DNA of 64,000 bases from Saccharibacillus endophyticus (GTDB lineage: Bacteria; Bacillota; Bacilli; Paenibacillales; Paenibacillaceae), in NCBI RefSeq assembly GCF_013185185.1, contig NZ_JAAZWE010000001.1, forward strand, positions 682,001 through 746,000. Direction: 5' to 3'. Of this stretch, positions 8,053 through 14,968 are shown in pieces; positions within the stretch are counted from its first letter, which is position 1; each line of letters starts with the position of its first letter. A model generated the notes under the pieces. The model saw only the letters and a list, made by a program, of their open reading frames with translations. It searched no databases and was not told where the DNA came from. Position numbers and translations under genes: made by a program.

Positions 8053-8511
8053 TTACTCAATTTGAATAGATAAGGCATAGCTTGCATAATCTTCATTGCC
8101 CCAAACGGCCCAGACTTGCAGCGCATAATAACCGACTAAATCCGGCAGCGTCAAAGTCGTTCCGCGAACGATCACGGGTACGGGTGCAGCCCCCGGGTCT
8201 TCCATGCTCATCAAGTTCGCCGTGATCTGAAAAGGCTCTTCCCCGTCAAAATCGAGCCGGATTCCGTTTTTAGCTTGAAAAATTTCTACTTCGTCATCAC
8301 GAACTTGCTCCGTCGGATGCCCGGAATCGGAGTCCGTATCCTCCCAAGAATAGGTTCCGAGCGTCATCGGCATCCGTACCGTATTCAGGCGTTCTGCAGT
8401 CAAAGCCGGCGGCTTGCTCACTGCTCCGCAGCCCGACATTAGGGTAACGAACATCAGAAGGATCAGAATCATTGTTGTGCGGAAAAAACGGAGCTTGCAA
8501 GGAATTCTCAT
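8053..8511 (-). CDS. Small lipoprotein, unknown function
   Basis: 152 residues with a lipoprotein signal: basic MRIPCKLRFFRTT, hydrophobic MILILLMFVTLMSGCG with the lipobox Cys near residue 28. The exported domain of about 120 residues is beta-rich, with GTYSWEDTDSDSGHP, VEIFQAKNGIRLDFDGEEPFQ and YYALQVWAVWGNEDYASYALSIQIE, suggesting a small immunoglobulin-like or beta-sandwich fold. AAAGGAG sits 9 bases before ATG. It follows the iron lipoprotein region but has its own SD and is not obviously cotranscribed with it. I do not recognise the family. Confidence 0.75.
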   Translation of the reverse strand: MRIPCKLRFFRTTMILILLMFVTLMSGCGAVSKPPALTAERLNTVRMPMTLGTYSWEDTDSDSGHPTEQVRDDEVEIFQAKNGIRLDFDGEEPFQITANLMSMEDPGAAPVPVIVRGTTLTLPDLVGYYALQVWAVWGNEDYASYALSIQIE

Positions 8512-8604
8512 GTTCGTTTCTCCTTTCGGGCATGTAAATTAAAGATCGAATCCATTATACCTATATTTTTCCATATTGTAAAAGGATATAGCGGTCGGAA
8601 ATCA

Positions 8605-8636
8605 TAAAAAAACGACCTTCTGTTGGAGAAGATCGT
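8605..8636 (-). terminator. Terminator after the 8684-9505 gene
   Basis: Arms ACGACCTTCT (8612-8621) and AGAAGATCGT (8627-8636), one G-U pair. On the minus strand the stem is followed by a run of six T. Confidence 0.85.
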
Positions 8637-8683
8637 CTCTTGGCATTCTACCGAATTCATTGTACGTTTTTCAAAACGTAAAC

Positions 8684-9505
8684 TTACCTAGCTTCTTCCT
8701 TTTCGATACTGCCCGATTCGCGACTCCGGCGCATTCTGCGTTCCGCCGTGCTTTCTTCGACTCCGCGTAAACCGTCCCTTGCGAAAATCAGCTCCAGCTC
8801 CAACAGCCGATCGGACAAACGAACCGGGATCGTTTCGCGCAATTGCGGCCATGGAAGAAGCTGCTCGGACAACAAACGATATTCCGTGTATTCCAACGCG
8901 GGCTTGAACGCAAACGAACGCAAATAACGTTTTACGCGCGCATGAACTTCTTCGGCGTCGCCGCCCGCCGGCAGCGAACAAGCGATCTCTCCGCCCGCAT
9001 ACAGCCCGTCAGCGCCCGCTCGTTGTCCCGTACCCAGATACAAGTCAGGCAGCAGCTCGAACACTTCAGGCATCGGAGACAAAGCATGCTTGCCCGGCTG
9101 GGCGAACAAGCGAACATGGGAGCCGTCGCTCAAGTTGCTCCGATTTTTAAGCAGCCCTTTCAAAATGCGGCCGTGAAACGTGACTTCGCAATCCAGCACT
9201 TCGCCGTTGGGACCCACATAGATCCAGACCTGTTCCAATTGATAAATATGTCCGATCTCGTAATCCCACCAAATCGCGTATTCCAAAACAAATTCGGTCC
9301 GGTGATCGGCTTCTTCGAACGACCGCGGAAACGACGGTGATTCTTCCTCGACTCCCAAGCATGAAAATCCGACCAGATTGGGCAGGAAAGGCTCGCGCAG
9401 ATCGAACATCAAATAAGGCGCATAGCGCTCGCACAACTTGCGCTCCTCGCCTTCGGCATTTTTTGCCGTTTGCTCTTCCCATCCGTTCGGCGCCGACTCG
9501 CTCAT
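8684..9505 (-). CDS. Hypothetical protein, 273 residues
   Basis: A soluble acidic protein without signal or membrane segment. The N-terminal 150 residues contain YAPYLMFDLREPFLPNLVGF and EFVLEYAIWWDYEIGHIYQL, followed by WIYVGPNGEVLDCEVTFHG; the Trp/Tyr-rich beta strands suggest a compact alpha/beta domain. The C-terminal 40 residues are Arg/Glu-rich and look disordered (ERRMRRSRESGSIEKEEAR). SD AAGGAG is 8 bases before ATG. The next upstream gene on the same strand begins 130 bases away and is separated by a palindrome, so cotranscription is uncertain. No family recognised. Confidence 0.7.
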   Translation of the reverse strand: MSESAPNGWEEQTAKNAEGEERKLCERYAPYLMFDLREPFLPNLVGFSCLGVEEESPSFPRSFEEADHRTEFVLEYAIWWDYEIGHIYQLEQVWIYVGPNGEVLDCEVTFHGRILKGLLKNRSNLSDGSHVRLFAQPGKHALSPMPEVFELLPDLYLGTGQRAGADGLYAGGEIACSLPAGGDAEEVHARVKRYLRSFAFKPALEYTEYRLLSEQLLPWPQLRETIPVRLSDRLLELELIFARDGLRGVEESTAERRMRRSRESGSIEKEEAR

Positions 9506-9567
9506 TTTCTCAACTCCTTAACATTTCTCTGCATCCGCACTGCAAATAGTTGCCGGAATGCGGATTC

Positions 9568-9600
9568 ATTTTTCCCGTATCTTTATTTTGCGGGAAAAAT
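9568..9600. repeat. Inverted repeat between two minus-strand genes
   Basis: ATTTTTCCCG (9568-9577) and CGGGAAAAAT (9591-9600) form a perfect 10-bp stem with a 13-base loop. No T tract follows outside the stem itself. It could be an operator or a weak terminator for the 10198-11085/9635-10201 pair. Confidence 0.5.
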
Positions 9601-9634
9601 GTTCGGTGAATGTTAAGCCGGATAGGAAGAAGCG

Positions 9635-10201
9635 TTAAGTTTGTCTGGAATATAACGTCGCGCCGCCGGAGCCGAGAATCGCGATGGAACGACCCGACGG
9701 CGAAAATCCGCAGATTAACGGTCCGTCTAAGCGTCTTGTATCCAGCAGAACTGCCTGGCGCAGATACGAATAACCCGGGGCAAATGCCTGTTCCAAAATC
9801 ACGGAAGCCCGCGGCCACCACGGATAGATGACTTCCAAACGCCAACCGTCCTCCGTAACCCGGATGCCGCCTCCGGCTTCGAATCCGAATAAGCAAATAT
9901 CCGAACCGCCGCGCGGAGGGGAGAAAACAAGATCATTCGACGACAACGACTTTTCCGTAAGCCTCGAATCCCGTTCTCTCGCTACCTGCTCGCCCGTATC
10001 GGGGACGGTAAGCGAATAACCCGAACTGCCGATCATCAGAAACTGTTCTTGCTCATCCCAACCGCATGCATAAGCGCCGGCAGCCGGAACGATGATCGCT
10101 TCTCCCCAAGGTTCCGGCATCGGTCCGAGCCGAAGCGCTTTGGCCGCTCGCGCCAGATCAAGCTCGAACGATGTCCGAATCTCGTCTTCTTCCGGATTCA
10201 T
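9635..10201 (-). CDS. Hypothetical protein translationally coupled to a kinase-like protein
   Basis: 188 residues, soluble, beta-rich and without an export signal. Segments such as PAAGAYACGWDEQEQFLMIGSSGYSL, RDSRLTEKSL and CGFSPSGRSIAILGSGGATLY have the look of short beta-propeller-like strands. I do not recognise a family. Its ATG overlaps the stop of the upstream kinase-like gene (ATGA, 10198-10201), so the two are almost certainly cotranscribed and translationally coupled, suggesting a shared function. No catalytic motif is visible. Confidence 0.7.
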   Translation of the reverse strand: MNPEEDEIRTSFELDLARAAKALRLGPMPEPWGEAIIVPAAGAYACGWDEQEQFLMIGSSGYSLTVPDTGEQVARERDSRLTEKSLSSNDLVFSPPRGGSDICLFGFEAGGGIRVTEDGWRLEVIYPWWPRASVILEQAFAPGYSYLRQAVLLDTRRLDGPLICGFSPSGRSIAILGSGGATLYSRQT

Positions 10202-11085
10202 TCTTTTACCTCCTGTGCATAAGCTTCCAAGCCGTAAACCAATGATTCTTCATGGCCTTCTTCGGCACCGTACAGCGCTTCGCGCAGCAGGAGTATTTTG
10301 GCGTACAGGCGAACCCGCTCAGCCAAATTTGCATCCCCTCCGTACGCAGCCAAGCATTTTTCGAAAAACAACGGTCCGTATCCGCTCAGAATGCCTGCAA
10401 AATCGGCCGCCGGATCGCCCATTCTTGCCGATCCGAAGCCGATCACGCCTGTCACCCGTTCGTCCGCGGCATCCCAGAGCAGATGTGCCGGACCGAACGC
10501 TCCATGGATCAACACCTTTTTCGATTCCTTTTCCGCTGCTATCCAAGCTTTCAGATCGACTTCCGCCCGTGCCTGCAATTCCTTGCCCATAACGGGAAAC
10601 AACCGTCTGCGCATCACGTCTCTCAGCTGCTCGCCCGACAAATGTTCAATCTCTTCACTGTCGTCGGGCTCGGGCGGTTTCGCTTCCCATTGTACGGCAT
10701 GCAGCCTTTTAAGAAATTCGCCGATCGTCGCCGCTGCACGTTCTTCCTCTTCCGTTCCTGTTAATCCCTTCAACGATTCCGGCCACAACGGCTCTCCGTC
10801 GATCCGCTCGTAGCCGATAAAAGCCAGCACCGGTTCCAACCGTTCCAGCGATTCGCAGACCGGTACGGGCACCGGAAGATTGGCAGCTCGCGATATCGTC
10901 GGAAGCAGCGTTTGGGCTTCGTACGCCAGGTGCTTCGCTCCCCATTCATTTCGCGCGAACCGAAACACAAATCTATAGTTGATGCCGAAGACCGCGTAAT
11001 GCTGCGCGGCTCTCTCCGTCTGGATATCCTCAATCGCCATCTCCGGATAAACCTGCTGAAGGCGTTGGGCAAATGGGTTGCTCAT
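10198..11085 (-). CDS. Aminoglycoside phosphotransferase-like protein, catalytic residues lost
   Basis: 295 residues with the overall layout of the APH/choline kinase superfamily (N-lobe, then the C-lobe with a Brenner-type loop and a metal-binding motif). The family catalytic motif HGDxxxxN appears as HGAFGPAH, so the base Asp is Ala and the Asn is His. The following IDxG-type metal site reads IGFGSARMGDPAADFA, with Gly where the Mg-binding Asp is expected. Both changes are read directly from the DNA. The fold is therefore likely kept while phosphotransfer is likely lost. SD AAGGA precedes ATG. It is coupled to the unknown gene at 9635-10201. A binding or regulatory role is an inference. Confidence 0.8.
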   Translation of the reverse strand: MSNPFAQRLQQVYPEMAIEDIQTERAAQHYAVFGINYRFVFRFARNEWGAKHLAYEAQTLLPTISRAANLPVPVPVCESLERLEPVLAFIGYERIDGEPLWPESLKGLTGTEEEERAAATIGEFLKRLHAVQWEAKPPEPDDSEEIEHLSGEQLRDVMRRRLFPVMGKELQARAEVDLKAWIAAEKESKKVLIHGAFGPAHLLWDAADERVTGVIGFGSARMGDPAADFAGILSGYGPLFFEKCLAAYGGDANLAERVRLYAKILLLREALYGAEEGHEESLVYGLEAYAQEVKE

Positions 11086-11165
11086 GATGAATCCTTCCCT
11101 TCGTTTCTCTGGTACTAACTTAACACAGGTGCAACATTCGCGAAATTAAAAGAAACGCGGACATC

Positions 11166-11199
11166 AAAAACGAACATCGCCTAAGCGATGTCCGTTTTT
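11166..11199 (-). terminator. Terminator upstream of the kinase-like gene, after the Nudix gene
   Basis: AAAAACGAACATCGC (11166-11180) pairs with GCGATGTCCGTTTTT (11185-11199) with one mismatch and a 4-base loop. It is symmetric enough to work on either strand; on the minus strand it would end the transcript coming from 11366-11995. Confidence 0.8.
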
Positions 11200-11230
11200 G
11201 GTTACATCCTGATAGATTTCGGCTGAACTC

Positions 11231-11350
11231 ATCCTTCATCATCCGGATCATTAGGAGAAATCCAGCTCATTTCGGCAAATTCCATGATCTTTTGGAAACG
11301 ATCGACCGATTCCGATATCTTCGTTTCGTCGACGAATGTTTCGGGAATGC
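11231..11350 (-). pseudogene. Possible remnant of a coding region between terminator and Nudix gene
   Basis: On the minus strand an open stretch ending in TGA near 11230 reads with protein-like composition (VDRFQKIMEFAEMSWISPND), but has no start codon with an SD and is out of frame with the Nudix gene upstream. It could be the 3' end of a decayed gene or chance. The reading is direct; calling it a remnant is inference. Confidence 0.3.
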
Positions 11351-11365
11351 CGGATTTGCAAAGCC

Positions 11366-11995
11366 CTATTCGAGTTTTTCCAAAGCCCGGAAAAGCAATT
11401 CGTAATACGTTTCGGTATTATCCGTATAATCGCTCAACGAAACCTCGTGCTGCTCGTGCAGAGGACGCTGATGCTCATCGTAGGTGATCCCGTTGATCGC
11501 AATGCGTTCTGTTTTACCTTGTACCAACTCCCGAAAATCCTCGGCTCCCACCCAAAACACGCCGGAGACCTCGCTCTGCTGCACCCGGTAATCTTCCAGG
11601 CGCTGATCGCAACGGTACAGGTGAACGTGAGTAAACTCCCGGTCCATATAGTGCTCGGAAATGCGGTATTCCTCCTGATGCATGCCGCAGTAGATCAGAT
11701 CTTCATAGCGCGCAGACAGGCCCAGTTCCTCTTCCAACTCGCGCAGTCCGTCTTCGGGTGTCTCGCCTGCAAGCAGATGGCCCGCACTGGAGGTATCGAG
11801 CTTATCGGGAAACGTTTCTTTGCTCGGATGACGGAGTTGAAAAAGCAGCTTCCATCCCTCTTTCCGCGAACCCGAAACTACCCAACAATGGAACACCTGA
11901 TGCCACAAGCCCTCCCGATGAACCTCTCCGCGAGTCGCTGTTCCGATCCAATCCTTCTTTTCGTTGAATACATCCAATACTTCGGTGACGGCCAT
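11366..11995 (-). CDS. Nudix hydrolase, isopentenyl-diphosphate isomerase-like
   Basis: 209 residues containing a canonical Nudix box GHLLAGETPEDGLRELEEEL near residues 65-85 (pattern Gx5Ex7REUxEExGU), the metal-binding loop-helix-loop of the superfamily. The N-terminal pattern DVFNEKKDWIGTATRGEVHREGLWHQVFHCWV is typical of the IDI-like Nudix proteins of Bacillota (YfcD-like), which hydrolyse or act on nucleotide-type substrates not predictable from sequence. GGAG lies 13 bases before the ATG, rather far, so translation may be weak. It is followed by a bidirectional terminator. The cellular role is unknown. Confidence 0.9.
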   Translation of the reverse strand: MAVTEVLDVFNEKKDWIGTATRGEVHREGLWHQVFHCWVVSGSRKEGWKLLFQLRHPSKETFPDKLDTSSAGHLLAGETPEDGLRELEEELGLSARYEDLIYCGMHQEEYRISEHYMDREFTHVHLYRCDQRLEDYRVQQSEVSGVFWVGAEDFRELVQGKTERIAINGITYDEHQRPLHEQHEVSLSDYTDNTETYYELLFRALEKLE

Positions 11996-12028
11996 CGTTA
12001 CTGCACCGCTCCTTTCGCTAACTATGAT

Positions 12029-12322
12029 CTACGACGCGCAGTGATCCTGACCTTGCATAACGAGACCTTTTCCGCGCTCGTCGACCCGCAAATCCAATGT
12101 GACTTCGGAGTCTACGAAGCTGATCGCATGCGGCTCGTATACCACTTCAAGACCGTTCACGACGCAGCGGCGATCATTGGTCTCGGCCTCTCCGAGCTTC
12201 ACCATGAATCCGGTTCCGCAGCAGCTGCAGCTTTTACCGTTCGACAAGACGCGCAGCGACGAGATCCCGGTCTTTTGCATTTGTTCTTCGATAAAGACTT
12301 TGGCTTCGCTAGTGATCACCAT
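12029..12322 (-). CDS. HesB/IscA-like family protein
   Basis: 97 residues. The motif SCSCCGTGFMVKLGE near residue 32 and VVYEPHAISFVDSEVTLDL after it fit the HesB/YadR/IscA-like fold, whose classical members carry three conserved Cys for Fe-S or iron binding. Here the Cys cluster (CSCC) lies earlier than in classical IscA and the C-terminal CxC is replaced by a single Cys (DHCAS), so this belongs to the divergent HesB-like subgroup without proven Fe-S transfer. GGAGG lies 9 bases before ATG. It lies between the fusion gene 27 bases upstream and the Nudix gene 33 bases downstream, a likely three-gene unit. Confidence 0.75.
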   Translation of the reverse strand: MVITSEAKVFIEEQMQKTGISSLRVLSNGKSCSCCGTGFMVKLGEAETNDRRCVVNGLEVVYEPHAISFVDSEVTLDLRVDERGKGLVMQGQDHCAS

Positions 12323-12349
12323 GTTTGCTTGCCTCCTGCGCTTAGGCGT

Positions 12350-13708
12350 CTATTCCTCTTCTTCCAGATCCTTCGGATTCACGATCGCCAGCAGTACATG
12401 ATCCTGCCAACGTCCGTTGATGTTCACGTTGCGGCGGCACAATCCTTCGCGTTCGAAGCCCGCTTTCTCCATCACGCGCAGCGATCCCCGGTTATGCGGC
12501 ATCACGCCTGCTTCGATACGATGCAGCGCCAGCACTTCGAACGCATGGCGCACGACGAATCGCACGGCTTCGGTCATATAGCCTTTGCCGTTGTAATCGC
12601 CGTCCATCGAATAACCGATCATCGCGCTTTGCAGACTGCCCCGCTTGACGTCCATCAAATCCACGCCGCCGATCAGCAGCCCGGATTCCCGTTCTCGCAC
12701 CATAAACGTGTAGCGCTTATCGGCAGCCGCGGCTTCGATCGATCTGCGCACGCGGGCGACCTGCTCTTCATGCGTATAAAAAGACTCGTCGCGCGTCGCC
12801 GTAAACTGACGGAAAAATGTTTGGTTTTTCAACTCGTGCTCAAGCAGGTCGCCGACGTCGCTTTCTTGCACCAACTCGACGCGCAGCCGCTCGGTTCCGT
12901 CGTGATACAAGCCTAACGCGGATTGCCCGTCCGTCCACTCCGGTCGAGCCGATAACGGTTGATCTTGACTTTCCTGTTCGTGCAGCGGCCGGTTCGTATC
13001 CATCTCTTGGTGAGCCTCCATCCATGTCTCGCCTGTTCTCGCTATCCGTTGAAGGGAGCTTGCATGTTCCAAAAACCAGCGATACAACCCTTCGTTGGCA
13101 TAGACTTTTTTCCAGCAATCGTGACCCATTCCCGGATAAAGCGTCAACTCCACTTCCGCGCCGACTTTCCGCATCGCTTCGGCAATCTTTTGCGATTCCG
13201 AAGGGCGGATAACCTGATCGTCCATTCCGTGAAAAATCCAGGTCGGCATGTCTTTGAGTTTGCGCGCATGGGCCGGGTCGCCTCCGCCGGATACCGGAGC
13301 AATCGCGGCAAAGCGCTCCGGATGGTGATCCGCCAACTGCCAGACGCCGTATGCGCCCATGCTGAAGCCCGTCAGGTACACGCGGTCGGAATCGATATGC
13401 CAATGCTCCTCCAGCTCGTCGAGAATGGCCAGTACCTCGTCCTCGCGCGTGTTCCAAAAGGCTCCCAGCGGACACTGCGGAGCCGCGACGATAAAAGGAA
13501 AGTCCCGTTCTTGTTCCATGCGTGCCGGGAGGCCTTCTTTGCGTATCGCATCCGGCTGCGTTCCGCTTCCTCCGGCTCCGTGCAGATACAGGATCAACGG
13601 CCATTTCTTTGAATCGTTTTCGTCGTAGGTCAAAGGAACGTACAGCAAATACTTCATGCGAATGCTTTTGAGAATTTGTTTGTCGATCCGAAGCTCCCGT
13701 CCATTCAC
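12350..13708 (-). CDS. Alpha/beta hydrolase fused to a GNAT acetyltransferase
   Basis: 452 residues in one uninterrupted frame. Residues 1-215 are an esterase/phospholipase-type alpha/beta hydrolase: oxyanion-loop region LYLHGAGGSG, nucleophile elbow LTGFSMGAYG (GxSxG), acid in IFHGMDDQV and catalytic His in YPGMGHDCW. A polar linker of about 60 residues follows (rich in Glu, Gln, Arg), then a RimJ/RimL-type GNAT domain, residues 275-450, with IGYSMDGDYNGKGYMTEAV as the acetyl-CoA loop and HRIEAGVMPHNRGSLRVMEKAGF as the signature end. The start is GTG, 8 bases after GGAGG. Separate proteins of each kind are common; the fusion is unusual. Substrates are unknown. Confidence 0.9.
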   Translation of the reverse strand: MNGRELRIDKQILKSIRMKYLLYVPLTYDENDSKKWPLILYLHGAGGSGTQPDAIRKEGLPARMEQERDFPFIVAAPQCPLGAFWNTREDEVLAILDELEEHWHIDSDRVYLTGFSMGAYGVWQLADHHPERFAAIAPVSGGGDPAHARKLKDMPTWIFHGMDDQVIRPSESQKIAEAMRKVGAEVELTLYPGMGHDCWKKVYANEGLYRWFLEHASSLQRIARTGETWMEAHQEMDTNRPLHEQESQDQPLSARPEWTDGQSALGLYHDGTERLRVELVQESDVGDLLEHELKNQTFFRQFTATRDESFYTHEEQVARVRRSIEAAAADKRYTFMVRERESGLLIGGVDLMDVKRGSLQSAMIGYSMDGDYNGKGYMTEAVRFVVRHAFEVLALHRIEAGVMPHNRGSLRVMEKAGFEREGLCRRNVNINGRWQDHVLLAIVNPKDLEEEE

Positions 13709-13758
13709 CGTTCCAGCCTCCTTTTACGCGCATCGTTCATCTGTTCATTCTATTTTGT

Positions 13759-14754
13759 CTATCGGATTGCGCCCAACACGTCCAGCAGCATCTGCTTGAA
13801 GCGCGGACGGTCGATGCCTTCGCATACGCGCACGTTCGGCTGACGGCCGAGACGGCCGTTGATATCGACCACGCTGTAACCGCGCGTCCACTCGCCTTTG
13901 GTTTCCACGTCGACGAAGTACTTATTGCTTTTGGTCATCACCGATTCGTCAGCAGCGACCGCCATCAACAGCGTGTCCGGATGCGTCGTGCCGCTAAGAC
14001 GGTGTACCTTTTTATTAAACTGCATGACGACTTTGTTGACCGCGATAAAAAATTCCGCGCCCGAAGTTCCGAGCGCCGAGATTTGCGCATGGTCCTCGTC
14101 GTCCATCAAAGAGAAGTCCGTGCACATTTCCCAGCCTACCATCGTGGTCGGAATGCCCGAATTAAGCACCAGGCTGGCCGCTTCCGGATCGGTATAGAAG
14201 TTATATTCCGCCGCCGGCGTGATATTGCCGAGCGCATTGTTCGTGCCGCCCATTACATACAAATGCGCGATTTCCGGCACGATGGTCGGGTCTTTTTGGA
14301 TCGCCATGGCGATATTCGTCAGCGGCGCGATCGCGAGCAAAGTCACCTCTCCCGGATATTTGTGCACCGTATCGATCAGAAAATCAACCGCATGTCCTTC
14401 CGAAGGGCGCTGCTCGGCCAACGGGAAATTGGCTCCGCCCATTCCGTCGCTGCCGTGCACGTCTTCGACGGTCAAATGGGAAGGCGAATTCCAAGGTGCC
14501 AGCAGAGGTCGCTCGCAGCCTTTGAACACCGGAATTTTACCGTCCGCTCCGCCTTTGCCGGCAACTTGAATCGTGTACAACGCGTTTTCGACCTCTTGGT
14601 CGAACTGCACGTTGCCTCCGGTCATCATGATGCCCAATACGTCGAAATGATGCAGCGCCGTCAGGATGGCGATCGTGTCGTCTCCCGCTGTATCCGTGTC
14701 GATAATCACTTTGCGCCGCTCTTTCGCGGCAGAGTTCCCTTGATTGCTTGTCAT
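13759..14754 (-). CDS. Inosine-uridine preferring nucleoside hydrolase family protein
   Basis: 331 residues. The N-terminal IIDTDTAGDDTIAILTALHH is the DxDxxxDD-type calcium-binding signature of nucleoside hydrolases (IunH/RihA family), which cleave the N-glycosidic bond of ribonucleosides for purine and pyrimidine salvage. Further family features are VTLLAIAPLTNIAMA, HLYVMGGT and EYNFYTDPEAA, the active-site region. The second Asp of the usual DTDPGxDD motif context is AGDD instead of PGxDD, a common variant. GAGG lies close before ATG. It is cytosolic and apparently monocistronic. Specificity cannot be read from the sequence. Confidence 0.92.
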   Translation of the reverse strand: MTSNQGNSAAKERRKVIIDTDTAGDDTIAILTALHHFDVLGIMMTGGNVQFDQEVENALYTIQVAGKGGADGKIPVFKGCERPLLAPWNSPSHLTVEDVHGSDGMGGANFPLAEQRPSEGHAVDFLIDTVHKYPGEVTLLAIAPLTNIAMAIQKDPTIVPEIAHLYVMGGTNNALGNITPAAEYNFYTDPEAASLVLNSGIPTTMVGWEMCTDFSLMDDEDHAQISALGTSGAEFFIAVNKVVMQFNKKVHRLSGTTHPDTLLMAVAADESVMTKSNKYFVDVETKGEWTRGYSVVDINGRLGRQPNVRVCEGIDRPRFKQMLLDVLGAIR

Positions 14755-14790
14755 GCGTTCCTCAGCCCTTCTTTGTCTATGATCTGGTAG

Positions 14791-14886
14791 CTTGTCAACT
14801 CTTAATCAAAGGATTACGTTTGTCTGAAACACACACGCTTTAAGCGTGTTTCAGACGGGCGTAACCTTATCTTTAATGTTGACAAG
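14791..14886. repeat. 96-bp imperfect palindrome
   Basis: The ends are CTTGTCAAC (14791-14799) and GTTGACAAG (14878-14886). Inside, TCTGAAACA is mirrored by a TGTTTCAGA near the centre, around ACGCTTTAAGCGT. The whole segment can fold into one long hairpin with internal mismatches. No T run follows, no ORF is contained and no clear target duplication flanks it. It lies between two minus-strand genes. Confidence 0.65.
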
Positions 14887-14968
14887 GTGCGGTCATCCCT
14901 GCGGTGACGGTGCAGCCGGCTTCTGCCTGCCGTCTACCTTTTAAGCATACGTCGGCGCGGACGGAGGT

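Noticed and set aside
11336..12916. A 526-codon open frame on the plus strand across the Nudix, HesB and fusion genes
   Set aside because: It is antisense to three genes with good motifs and SDs, and its translation has no domain or plausible composition. High GC makes long antisense frames likely.
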